Source: Saccharopolyspora shandongensis (GTDB taxonomy: Bacteria; Actinomycetota; Actinomycetes; Mycobacteriales; Pseudonocardiaceae). From it: a DNA stretch of 64,000 nt. The notes below the pieces were generated by a model. The model saw only the letters and a list, made by a program, of their open reading frames with translations. It did no database searches and had not been told where the DNA came from. Numbering within the stretch: the first letter of the stretch is position 1; each line of letters begins with the position of its first letter. Location: positions 31,105-95,104 of the forward strand of contig NZ_FNOK01000038.1 of the NCBI RefSeq assembly GCF_900106995.1. The letters are read 5' to 3'. The position numbers and the translations under genes are program-made. Of this stretch, positions 16,104 through 23,505 are shown piece by piece.

Positions 16104-17147
16104 TCAGCGGGCGGCCGCGCGGACGGGTTCGCGCTCGGCTCGGGCGGCCGCTTGGCGCTTGGCTTCCGCGCGCAGCATCCGGCGCAGCCGGACGAGGGCG
16201 ATGTCGTGCTGGTAGAGGTTCTCCCGCGCCCAGGCGTCGTCGGGCATCGCCTCGGCCATGACGCGGTCCTGCTCCAGCACCTGCCAGTGCCGCGCCTCGA
16301 TCCGGTTCTTGTACAGGAACCGCCAGCTGTCCCGCTGCCAGCCGCTGACCTTGCGGCAGCGCCAGAAGAACCCGGCGTGCTGGCGCTCGTTGATCGCCGT
16401 CACGCAGGCGACGATGGTGAACGGCCCGCCCGGCCCGGCGGTGTCCGGGTACGGGATGTCCAGCGTGACCGATTGCAGCCCGCCGGTGTCGAGCCACTCC
16501 GACCAGTCGAAGTTGACGCCGCGCTGGTCGGTCTTCTCGAACACGAAACCGGTGTCGGTGTCCCGGATCTGGAACGCCGCCTCCCGCTTCCCGGTGTACA
16601 TGGTGTGGCTGTTGCGGTGCAGGAACGCGCCGTGCATGGGGTCGAGCAGGTTGTCCAGCGAGAGCAAGTAGGAGGCGTCCCACTCGACGTAGCAGAGGAA
16701 GTCGTCCCACTCGGCGCCGGCGATCGGCGCGGGCACCTGCAGCGGGGTCGGCTCGGCGGACTCGTCCGCGCCGAACCAGGCGAAGATCGCCCCGGCGTGC
16801 TCCTGCGCCGGGAAGGTGCGCAACGCCTTGCGGCCTTCCAGCGCGCAGCCCGGGCTGCCCGGCACCGAGGCCACGACGCCGTCGCCGTCGAGCTGAACAC
16901 CGTGGTAGTTGCAGGCGATCCGGTCGCCCATGTGCACGCCCAGCGACAGCCGCGCGGAGCGGTGCGGACACCGGTCCTCCTGCACGTGCACGACACCGGA
17001 ACTGTCGCGCCACAGCAGCAATTCCTCGCCCGCGCGCTCCAGCCGGGTCAGCTCGCCCGCCCGGACCCGGTGGGACGGGCACAGCGGGTACCAGCGGTCC
17101 CGCAGCCCGAGCAGCAGGAGGTCTTCCTCGTTCCGCAGCCTGGTCAT
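16104..17147 (-). CDS. Rieske aromatic-ring-hydroxylating oxygenase, alpha subunit
   Basis: A 347-residue Rieske non-heme iron oxygenase. The [2Fe-2S] ligands are Cys60-His62 (RCPHRSARLS) and Cys79-His82 (CNYHG). The mononuclear iron motif DNLLDPMHGAFLH gives Asp169, His172 and His177. The length and single-subunit layout resemble the phthalate / vanillate-demethylase-like class that pairs with a flavin reductase. The ATG at 17147 has AAGGAG upstream and lies 2 bases after the 74-aa gene. Electrons should come from the reductase at 17773-18711. Substrate is unknown; oxygenation or demethylation are both possible. Confidence 0.9.
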   Translation of the reverse strand: MTRLRNEEDLLLLGLRDRWYPLCPSHRVRAGELTRLERAGEELLLWRDSSGVVHVQEDRCPHRSARLSLGVHMGDRIACNYHGVQLDGDGVVASVPGSPGCALEGRKALRTFPAQEHAGAIFAWFGADESAEPTPLQVPAPIAGAEWDDFLCYVEWDASYLLSLDNLLDPMHGAFLHRNSHTMYTGKREAAFQIRDTDTGFVFEKTDQRGVNFDWSEWLDTGGLQSVTLDIPYPDTAGPGGPFTIVACVTAINERQHAGFFWRCRKVSGWQRDSWRFLYKNRIEARHWQVLEQDRVMAEAMPDDAWARENLYQHDIALVRLRRMLRAEAKRQAAARAEREPVRAAAR

Positions 17148-17149
17148 CG

Positions 17150-17374
17150 TCAGATCTCCTTCGCGCCGAGGCGGGCGAGCTCGGCGGTGAACGCCTGCTC
17201 GGTCCAGTCGGAGCCGTCGGCCGGGCGGACTCCGGTCTCGTTGAGCGCGGCAACGACGCCGGGCAGGTCGTGCACGCCCCGGCCGTAGATCGCCTCCAGT
17301 TCGTCGGCGAAGGCATCCGCATAGCTCGTGGTGGGCCCGAGCCGGGTCTGCACCGGCTCCAAGGTCAGCGACAT
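17150..17374 (-). CDS. Small Rieske-associated protein
   Basis: A 74-residue acidic protein (core SYADAFADELEAIYGRGVHD and DWTEQAFTAELARLG). The ATG at 17374 is preceded by GGAGGAGA, and the stop falls 2 bases before the Rieske ATG. Short proteins of this kind, often labelled recombinase-like helix domain, recur immediately before ring-hydroxylating oxygenase genes, as far as I recall. Coupling suggests a small auxiliary subunit or chaperone of the oxygenase; function is unproven. Confidence 0.7.
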   Translation of the reverse strand: MSLTLEPVQTRLGPTTSYADAFADELEAIYGRGVHDLPGVVAALNETGVRPADGSDWTEQAFTAELARLGAKEI

Positions 17375-17517
17375 ATCGGTTCTCCTCCAGTGTTTCCAAC
17401 GGGACACCGGCACCCGGGTCTTTGCGGGGTCGTATCCGCACGCGGTGCGGGATTCAATCGGGCTGCCGGACGTGCACGACTCGGGAATCCCGGAGTCCAG
17501 CCGGCAGTCAAAAGCCT

Positions 17518-17760
17518 CTAATGCAGTGCCGCCCGGCCGAGATCGGTCAGGGCCGCGGTCACGCGCCGGCCGCTCGCGCCGGGCGGGGCCGCGCGCAGCA
17601 GGCCGGTCTGCACCAGCTCCCGGGCGCTGCCCTGGTCGCAGCACGGCAACCCGTCGACGTACAGGTCGGGTTCGCAGCTGCAGGTGATCTCGGCCCGGCC
17701 ACCGGCGACGGCCCGCAGCATGGCCAGCTGGCGGTGGTTGAGCACAGCGATGACGGTCAT
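17518..17760 (-). CDS. Small Cys-containing hypothetical protein
   Basis: An 80-residue protein, beginning MTVIAVLNHRQLAMLRAVAG. The C-terminal half, ARELVQTGLLRAA...RRVTAALTDLGRAAL, resembles a winged-helix element. Between them four cysteines sit in CSCEPDLYVDGLPCCDQ, which could bind a metal. It lies 12 bases after the ferredoxin-reductase gene, so it is co-transcribed with the oxygenase system. It could be a small regulator or an accessory protein. The 143 bases that follow hold only a short inverted repeat near 17478. Confidence 0.65.
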   Translation of the reverse strand: MTVIAVLNHRQLAMLRAVAGGRAEITCSCEPDLYVDGLPCCDQGSARELVQTGLLRAAPPGASGRRVTAALTDLGRAALH

Positions 17761-17772
17761 GATCGCACTCGT

Positions 17773-18711
17773 TCACAAGTCCAGCACCAGCTCGGCCGAA
17801 CGGCAGCGGGACACGCAGATCATCATCGTTTCCCCGGCATCCCGTTCTGCCTGGCTGAGCACGAAGTCGCGGTGCTCCGGCTCGCCGCCGAGCACCTTGG
17901 TCTCGCAGGTGCCGCACACGCCTTCCTGGCAGGAGTTCGGCACCTGCACCCCGGCGTCGGACAGCGCGTCGAGCACCGAGACGTCCGGGCCGACGAACAC
18001 CCGCGTGCCGGAGGCTTTGCAGGTCACCTCGAAGCCGTCGTCCGAAGTGGACGCTGTCGCCTCCGGGGCCCGGAACCGCTCGACGCGCAGCACCGACGGA
18101 TCGGGCAGCGCCGATTCCACCGCGCTGATCAGCGGTTCGGGGCCGCAGCAGTACACCAGCGCGCCGGGCGGCAGGTCGGCGAGTTCGGCACCGAGGTCCG
18201 GCGGCCCGCCGTGCTCGTCGTCGGCGTGGACGCGGACCCGGTCACCACCGATCTCCCGCAGCTGCGGCAGGAAGGCCATGCTCTCGCGGGACCGTCCGCA
18301 GTAGAGCATCCGCCAGTCGGCGCCGCGGTCGGCGAGTTCGCCGGCCATGGCCCGCATCGGCGTCACGCCGATGCCGCCCGCGATGAGGAGGTGGCGCTCG
18401 GCGGGTTCCAGCGGGAAGTTGTTGCGCGGCCCGTCGACCGTCAGCAGGGTGCCCGCGGTCAACCGCTCGTGCACCCAGCTGCTGCCGCCGCGCGAGTTCG
18501 GCTCGCGCAGCACCGCGACCGTCCAGCTGCGCCGGTCGGCCGGGTCGCCGCACAGCGAGTACTCCCGCGTCATCCCGTTGGCCAACTGCAGTGCGAGGTG
18601 CGCCCCCGGTTCCCATGCCGGGAGGTCGCCCCCGGCCGGATCCCGGAATTCCACCTGCACCACCCCGGATGCCAGCCACGTCGTGCTGTGCACCCGAACC
18701 CCGTGCGCCAT
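17773..18711 (-). CDS. Phthalate-dioxygenase-reductase-type oxidoreductase (FMN/NAD/2Fe-2S)
   Basis: A 312-residue three-domain reductase. The N-terminal flavin-binding barrel has REYSLCGDP. The NAD domain has LIAGGIGVTPMRAMA and YCCGPEPLI. The C-terminal plant-type ferredoxin domain has CQEGVCGTC and a distal Cys in MMICVSRC (C-x4-C-x2-C-x29-C). It passes electrons from NADH to the Rieske oxygenase. ATG at 18711 is used; a GTG three codons earlier (18720) is possible. It is downstream of the cupin gene and belongs to the same operon. Confidence 0.9.
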   Translation of the reverse strand: MAHGVRVHSTTWLASGVVQVEFRDPAGGDLPAWEPGAHLALQLANGMTREYSLCGDPADRRSWTVAVLREPNSRGGSSWVHERLTAGTLLTVDGPRNNFPLEPAERHLLIAGGIGVTPMRAMAGELADRGADWRMLYCGRSRESMAFLPQLREIGGDRVRVHADDEHGGPPDLGAELADLPPGALVYCCGPEPLISAVESALPDPSVLRVERFRAPEATASTSDDGFEVTCKASGTRVFVGPDVSVLDALSDAGVQVPNSCQEGVCGTCETKVLGGEPEHRDFVLSQAERDAGETMMICVSRCRSAELVLDL

Positions 18712-18747
18712 GCTCCTCACCCCGGGCCTTCCTCGACCGACGTCTGT

Positions 18748-18792
18748 TCTCCAATGCGGCGCGGAGCCGCTCGCGGCGTGGACTCGCTTCAG
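18748..18792. repeat. Fragment of repeat family R1, copy D
   Basis: About 45 bases (GCGGCGCGGAGCCGCTCGCG, then GCGTGGACTC) match the corresponding block of copy B near 61265. It lies between the cupin stop and the reductase start. Confidence 0.35.
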
Positions 18793-19310
18793 TCGCGGGT
18801 GACGCCGTGCACCGGCGAGGTGGCCGGGTAGGTCGGCAGCTGCGGCTTCTGGGCGCCGATGACGACGCAGAACAGCGCGTCGGTGTCGCCGATGGCCTTC
18901 AGGCTGCGCGGCACCCCGGCAGGCACCCGGATCAGGTCGCGGTAGCCGAGCACGCGGGTCGCGGTCTTGGTGCCGTCCTCGACGTCGTGGACGCTGACCT
19001 CGAGCTGCCCCTCCAGCACGAAGAACACCTCCTCCACGTCGTGGTGGGTGTGCTCCGGGCCGATCGCGCCCAGCGGCAGGCGCATGTTGGAGAAGGTGAA
19101 GTGCTCCGACGGCAGCGTGCGGCTGTCGCCATCGTGGTTGCCGGTGGCGCCGGAACCGATGTAGCGGATCTGCGCGCGGCGGAACTCGTCGCCGGCCTTG
19201 GCCTGGAACGCGAGGGTGTCCCAGTCCTCGTGGCGGCTCTCCCGCGAGGCGATGCAGGAGTCGATCAGGTCTTCCAGGCCGGTGTGGGTCTTGGCGTCTG
19301 CAGCGGTCAT
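18789..19310 (-). CDS. Cupin-domain protein
   Basis: A 173-residue single-domain cupin. Motif 1 is GPEHTHHDVEEVFFVLEGQLEV, with the metal-binding His-His-Glu, and motif 2 lies around RVPAGVPRSLKAIG. Start ATG 19310 has GGAGGT upstream. It is the first gene of the minus-strand aromatic cluster. Such cupins act as dioxygenases, isomerases or sensors; here it may process an intermediate or modulate the pathway. The sequence just upstream is where the truncated aldehyde dehydrogenase begins, so a rearrangement may have replaced the original promoter region. Confidence 0.75.
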   Translation of the reverse strand: MTAADAKTHTGLEDLIDSCIASRESRHEDWDTLAFQAKAGDEFRRAQIRYIGSGATGNHDGDSRTLPSEHFTFSNMRLPLGAIGPEHTHHDVEEVFFVLEGQLEVSVHDVEDGTKTATRVLGYRDLIRVPAGVPRSLKAIGDTDALFCVVIGAQKPQLPTYPATSPVHGVTRD

Positions 19311-19330
19311 CGGGCGACCTCCAGAATCTC

Positions 19331-20695
19331 TTAGCCGCCACACCGGAGGACGTCGACGAAGCCGCCCGCGCCGGGTCCGCCGCCGCGGCGGACCCGGCCT
19401 GGCGGGACCTGCTCCCGCACGAACGCGCCCGGCTGCTCACCCGGGTCGGCGACCTGATCGAGCAGCACGCCGGCGAACTCGCCCTCCTGCAGACCCGCAA
19501 CACCGGCAAGGCGCTGGCCGAGACGCGCGCGCTGGTGGGCAGCGCCGCGGGCACTTTCCGGTTCTACGCCGCCGCTTTGGAGACCACCGAGACCCCGCTG
19601 CCCCCGCAACGCGGCCCCTACCTGACGATGAGCGTGCCGGAGCCGATCGGCGTGGTCGGCGCGATCACGCCGTGGAACTCCCCCATCGCGAGCGACGCGC
19701 AGAAGGTCGCGCCGGCACTGGCCGCGGGCAACGCCGTGCTGCTCAAGCCCGCCGAAGCCACCCCGCTGGTGTCGCTGGCGCTCGCGCGGCTGGTGGTCGA
19801 GGCCGGGGTGCCTCCGGCGCTGTTCTCGGTGCTGCCCGGCAAGGGGTCGGTGGTCGGCGACGCGATCGTCCGGCATCCGGCGGTGGGCAAGGTCTCCTTC
19901 ACCGGCGGCACCGACACCGGCCGCGCCATCGGCCGGCTGGCCGCGGCCAAGTTCATGCCGCTGACCAGCGAACTCGGCGGCAAGTCCCCGACGATCGTGT
20001 TCGACGACGCCGACCTGGACCAGGCCGTGGCCGGGATCCTGTTCGGGATCTTCTCCTCCAGCGGGCAGAGCTGCATCGCCGGATCCCGGATCTTCGTACC
20101 GGAGCGGATCTACGCGGAGTTCGTCGAGCGCCTGGTCGCCGGGGCGCGGCGGCTGCGGGTCGGCCCCGGCACCGACCCGGCCAGCCAGGTCGGGCCGCTG
20201 GCCACCTTCGCGCACCGCGATCGGGTGGCCGCGCTGGTCGACCGCGCCCGCGAGGAAGGCGCCAACGTGCTCTGCGGCGGCGGAATCCCCGACGATCCGG
20301 AGTTGGCGCGCGGCGCTTACTACCTGCCGACGCTGCTGGACGGGCTGCCCAACGACGCGCGCACGTGCCAGGAGGAGATCTTCGGCCCGGTCGGCGTCGT
20401 GCTGCCCTTCCGCGACGAGGAAGAGCTGATCGCCCGGGCGAACGACACGATCTTCGGCCTGGCCTGCGGGATCTGGACCCGGGACTACCGGCGGGCCTGG
20501 CGGGTGGCCCGGCGCATCGACGCGGGCACCGTGTGGATCAACACCTACAAGCAGTTCAGCATCGCCACGCCGTTCAGCGGGATGAAGGCCAGCGGCGTGG
20601 GCACCGACAAGGGCCGGGACGCGATCCTGCGCTACACCCGGCAGAAGAGCCTCTACTGGGGCCTCGACGAAGCCCCGCTTCCCTGGGCCACCTGA
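19331..20695 (+). pseudogene. Aldehyde dehydrogenase lacking its N-terminus and start codon
   Basis: The frame is homologous to ALDH from ATPEDVDEAARAG (about 19340) to the end. The catalytic Glu (TSELGGKSP) and Cys (SSGQSCIAGSR) are present, as are TPWNSP and the final IATPFSGMKASG. The first 50-60 residues found in the family are missing, and no ATG, GTG or TTG occurs in frame before 19535, which would delete still more. Homology stops about 25 bases from the divergent cupin start. It could have been the semialdehyde dehydrogenase of the aromatic cluster. Most likely it is a 5'-truncated gene left by a deletion. Confidence 0.7.
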
Positions 20696-20710
20696 CCCGC
20701 CGCCCCACCG

Positions 20711-20746
20711 GAGGTCGGCAGTTTCAATTGAAACTGCGGAGACCTC
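20711..20746. terminator. Long palindrome between convergent genes
   Basis: GAGGTC...GACCTC flanks a perfect 20-base palindrome, GCAGTTTCAATTGAAACTGC (20718-20737). Position between ALDH (+) and MarR (-) favours a bidirectional terminator, although the AT-rich core also resembles a MarR-type operator. Confidence 0.5.
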
Positions 20747-20765
20747 GGGCTCCATGCGTGCCGCG

Positions 20766-20795
20766 GTGATCTTCCGGCCCTCGCCGGAAGATCAC
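20766..20795 (-). terminator. Hairpin at the MarR stop codon
   Basis: A perfect 13-bp stem GTGATCTTCCGGC / GCCGGAAGATCAC with a 4-base CCTC loop overlaps the end of the MarR gene. Confidence 0.6.
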
Positions 20796-21325
20796 TCGCC
20801 GGCGCGCCTGGCCACCGCGTGGTCGAGGGAGCCTTCGAGCCTGCTGAGCAGGTCCGCGAGGCGCTCCTGCTCCGTGGCGGACAGGCCGCTGAGCATCTCG
20901 CGCTCGTTGGCGAAGTGGGCCTCGCTGACCTTGTCGGTGAAGGCGAGGCCCTCCTCGGTCAGCTGCACGTGAACGGTGCGCCGGTCATGGGCGTCGCGCT
21001 CCCGCCGCACCAGGCCGGCGGCTTCGAGCTTGTCGACGCGCTGGGTGATCCCGCCCGTGGTCACCAACGCGGCGTCGGCGAGCTCGCCCGCAGTGCGCCG
21101 GTACGGGCTGCCCGCCCGGCGCAGCGACGCGAGGATGCTGAACCCGGCCATGGTCAGGTCGAAGGACTGGAAGATCCGGTTCAGCTGGTCCTGGTAGCGG
21201 TGGTAGGCGCGGTGCAGGCGGCCGAACACGGCCATGCCGGAGGCGTCGACGTCCGGAACCTCGCGGCGCCACTCCGCCAGCATGAAGTCGACCGCGTCCG
21301 GCCGGGACCGGTTGCGTCGGACCAC
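20792..21325 (-). CDS. MarR-family transcriptional regulator
   Basis: A 177-residue MarR regulator. The winged-helix core runs through MAGFSILASLRRAG, the recognition region LVTTGGITQRVDKLEAAGLV and the wing RRERDAHDRRTVHVQLTEEG. GTG at 21325 gives the usual family N-terminus (VVRRNRSRPDAVDFMLAEW); an ATG 14 codons downstream is an alternative. It lies convergent to the truncated aldehyde dehydrogenase and may once have controlled the neighbouring aromatic cluster; such regulators respond to aromatic acids. Its own upstream region holds two CTTAG repeats. Confidence 0.85.
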   Translation of the reverse strand: MVRRNRSRPDAVDFMLAEWRREVPDVDASGMAVFGRLHRAYHRYQDQLNRIFQSFDLTMAGFSILASLRRAGSPYRRTAGELADAALVTTGGITQRVDKLEAAGLVRRERDAHDRRTVHVQLTEEGLAFTDKVSEAHFANEREMLSGLSATEQERLADLLSRLEGSLDHAVARRAGE

Positions 21326-21509
21326 CTTCGCCCACCACCCGAAACTCGACGAACAAGAAGTACTAAGAATAGCAGAGCTAAGGAATTTCCCGACGAGCGC
21401 CGTGCCAGGACAGCAGCCCTGGGAACCGTGCTCCTCGGCGCGAACTCGATGCTCACAGGTGGTGCGACGCGTGCCGGACCCGCACCGTCCTCGACGCGCG
21501 GCCGCGCGA

Positions 21510-22397
21510 TCAGTTCGCCGCCAGGACCCGTTCAAGTGTTGCGTAGCCCGCCGGTTCCCAGGTCGGTTTACCCCCGGGCAGACCGAGCCTGCCACGCTGT
21601 CCGATCCAGATCAGGCCCAGAGCGCGCGCGACGGCCCAGCCTCGGGCCCGGGCGACGGTGGCTTCGTCGGCGTGCTCGTAAGCGTCGAAGAACCGACTTG
21701 CCGCGCCGGCGGGCAGCAGGATCCAAGCGGCCGAAAGATCAGTCGTGGGATCACCTGCGCACATCTCGCCGAAGTCGATCACCCCGGCGAGCATCCCGTC
21801 CCGGACGACCACGTTGGCCGGATGCAAGTCACCGTGCAGCCAGAGCGGCGCGCCCTGCCAGGCGGGCGCCGCGACGGCGTTCTCCCACACTTCCCGCGCA
21901 GCGTCAGCGTCCGCGTAGTCGGCGATGACCTCGAGCCAGCCGTCGACCTCCTGCCGCAAACCGGCCAGCGGGATGCCGCGCGTCGGGTTGGCAGGGGCGT
22001 CAGCCGGCGCCTGGTGATGCAGCGCCCCGAGGAACCCAGCGAGGACCTCGGCCGCCTCGATGCGCCTGATCGGCGTGTGATCGGCCGGCTCACCCTCGAC
22101 CCAGCGCGCGATCGTCCAGGTGTGCTCGAACAGGCCCGAAGGCTTGCCGATGCGAACCGGCACGGGCGTTGGCAGCGGCAGGCGCTCGGCCAACACCGGC
22201 AGCCACGTCTGCTCCCCCTGCAGCAGAGCCGGCGCTCGCTCGGTGCGCGGCAAGCGCACGGCCAGCTCCTCCCCGAGGCGCCACTGCTGGTTGTCCCCGC
22301 CTCCGTTGACGTCTCGGAGCTCGAGGTCCGCGAGATCCGGATGCTGATCCCGCAACAGCGCCCGCACCAGGTTTCGCTCGAACTTCAACCCGTCCAT
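21510..22397 (-). CDS. Aminoglycoside-phosphotransferase-family kinase, paralogue 2
   Basis: A 295-residue APH-fold kinase with catalytic loop HGDLHPANVVV and metal motif VIDFGE. It is clearly paralogous to the protein at 5480-6403, sharing the DQHPDLADLELRDV-like start, WRLGEELAVR and the C-terminal LGLPGGKPTWEPAG. The ATG at 22397 has GGAGG upstream. It sits alone between the MarR gene and a stretch of decayed genes. Substrate is not predictable. Having two related copies 16 kb apart suggests an old duplication or paired import. Confidence 0.82.
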   Translation of the reverse strand: MDGLKFERNLVRALLRDQHPDLADLELRDVNGGGDNQQWRLGEELAVRLPRTERAPALLQGEQTWLPVLAERLPLPTPVPVRIGKPSGLFEHTWTIARWVEGEPADHTPIRRIEAAEVLAGFLGALHHQAPADAPANPTRGIPLAGLRQEVDGWLEVIADYADADAAREVWENAVAAPAWQGAPLWLHGDLHPANVVVRDGMLAGVIDFGEMCAGDPTTDLSAAWILLPAGAASRFFDAYEHADEATVARARGWAVARALGLIWIGQRGRLGLPGGKPTWEPAGYATLERVLAAN

Positions 22398-22680
22398 CGA
22401 GGAGCCTCCGATCACCGGCATGCGCAGGCACGCTAGCACCGGTCGAACCAGCAGACGGAAGCCGCACGTGTCCTGGCGCGGCCGACGATTCCGCTCCTTC
22501 GAATCCTCCCGGTACGCAGATACCCCGCGCTCATTGCCCGACGAGCAGTTCGCCGACCAGGCTGAAACCGTTGACTTGCATGGCTCCACGGTGCCGACTC
22601 CGCCGGATGCCGATCACAACACCGCCCGTCCACCACGGATCACCTTTAGTCCTTTGCGGACATTCACACGAAATGAGCCC

Positions 22681-22885
22681 CTAGGGCTGGACGTCCATGA
22701 GGTCGAGGTCGCCCCACAGCTTCTGGGCGTCTCCGGACGCGCGCGGAGTCGTCGTCCGCCATCTCCGCGAGGACGGCCCACACCGCCGCGACCATGGCGG
22801 TGAGAGACGGGCCCGCCTGGACGCCCTCGATCGGTGTGGCGATCAGGTGGTGCGCGTCGTCGGCCAACGGCGAGGAACGCAGGTG
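22681..22885 (-). pseudogene. Frameshifted remnant of an unrecognised gene
   Basis: A leftward frame reads LADDAHHLIATPIEGVQAG, continues to VLAEMADDDSARV, then shifts frame and finishes as SGDAQKLWGDLDLMDVQP and a stop at 22683-22681. Both halves look like coherent protein, so a frameshift near 22740 is likely. I do not recognise the family. The 22398-22680 stretch before it shows no gene. Confidence 0.4.
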
Positions 22886-22892
22886 CAGGCGG

Positions 22893-23255
22893 GCGTGAGC
22901 GAGGCTTCGTACCGCAAGATCTTCGACGTTCGGCACGCGGGCCTCGACGCACTGGAGAAGGCGCACCGAGCAGGGGTGAACATCGCCTACGGAACGGACC
23001 TCCTGGGCCCGATGCACGCCCACCAACTCGACGAGTTCGCCCTCCGCGCGGAGGTCCAGCCCAACGCAGACCTGATCCGGTCGGCGACGACGACGGCGGC
23101 GCGCCTGCTGGGCATGACCGGCCAGATCGGCACGCTCGCGAAGGGAGTCCACGTGGACCTCCTCGTGGTCGAGGAACCCACTCGAAGACCTAGCGGCCCT
23201 GACCAAACCCACCAAGAACCTCAAGCACGTCATCAAAGCAGCCAGAACGATCTGA
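22893..23255 (+). pseudogene. C-terminal remnant of a metal-dependent amidohydrolase, frameshifted
   Basis: The frame encodes DALEKAHRAGVNIAYGTDLL, MHAHQLDEFALRAEV, AARLLGMTGQIGTLAKGVHVD and LLVV, the typical C-terminal third of imidazolonepropionase-like amidohydrolases (GTD with metal Asp). At about 23172 it loses frame, and the family ending NPLEDLAALTKPTKNLKHVI continues in another frame to a stop at 23253-23255. The N-terminal two thirds, including the HxH metal site, are absent. Confidence 0.7.
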
Positions 23256-23274
23256 CCCGACCGCCCCGAGCAAA

Positions 23275-23312
23275 CCGGCGCTGTCGGAGGTCAAGGATTC
23301 GGACAGCGCCGG
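23275..23312 (+). terminator. Hairpin after the amidohydrolase remnant
   Basis: A perfect 11-bp stem CCGGCGCTGTC / GACAGCGCCGG lies 20 bases after the remnant's stop. No gene is seen from here to 23505; a weaker GCCCCG/CGGGGC hairpin near 23432-23470 could terminate the STAND operon. Confidence 0.55.
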
Positions 23313-23505
23313 TAGGCGCTCAGCAAAGTCCAAGCGGAGCATGCCGCACACCGGGATGATCTGCGACACCCAGGACAACCGACCGCCCAAGGCAGAGGCC
23401 GATCAACGCAGAAGAACCGCCGGGAGAGCAGGCCCCGAAACTGCGACTCCTCGAAAGCCCGAGGCGGGGCTCCTTTGACATCCTTCCCGGAAGAAGCTTG
23501 ACACT

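Noticed and set aside
14487..17288. 933-codon open frame on the plus strand
   Set aside because: It is antisense to four well-supported catabolic genes and has shadow composition.
23431..23505. Strong terminator for the STAND operon
   Set aside because: Only a short GCCCCG/CGGGGC stem with a large loop is present; not strong enough for a separate entry.
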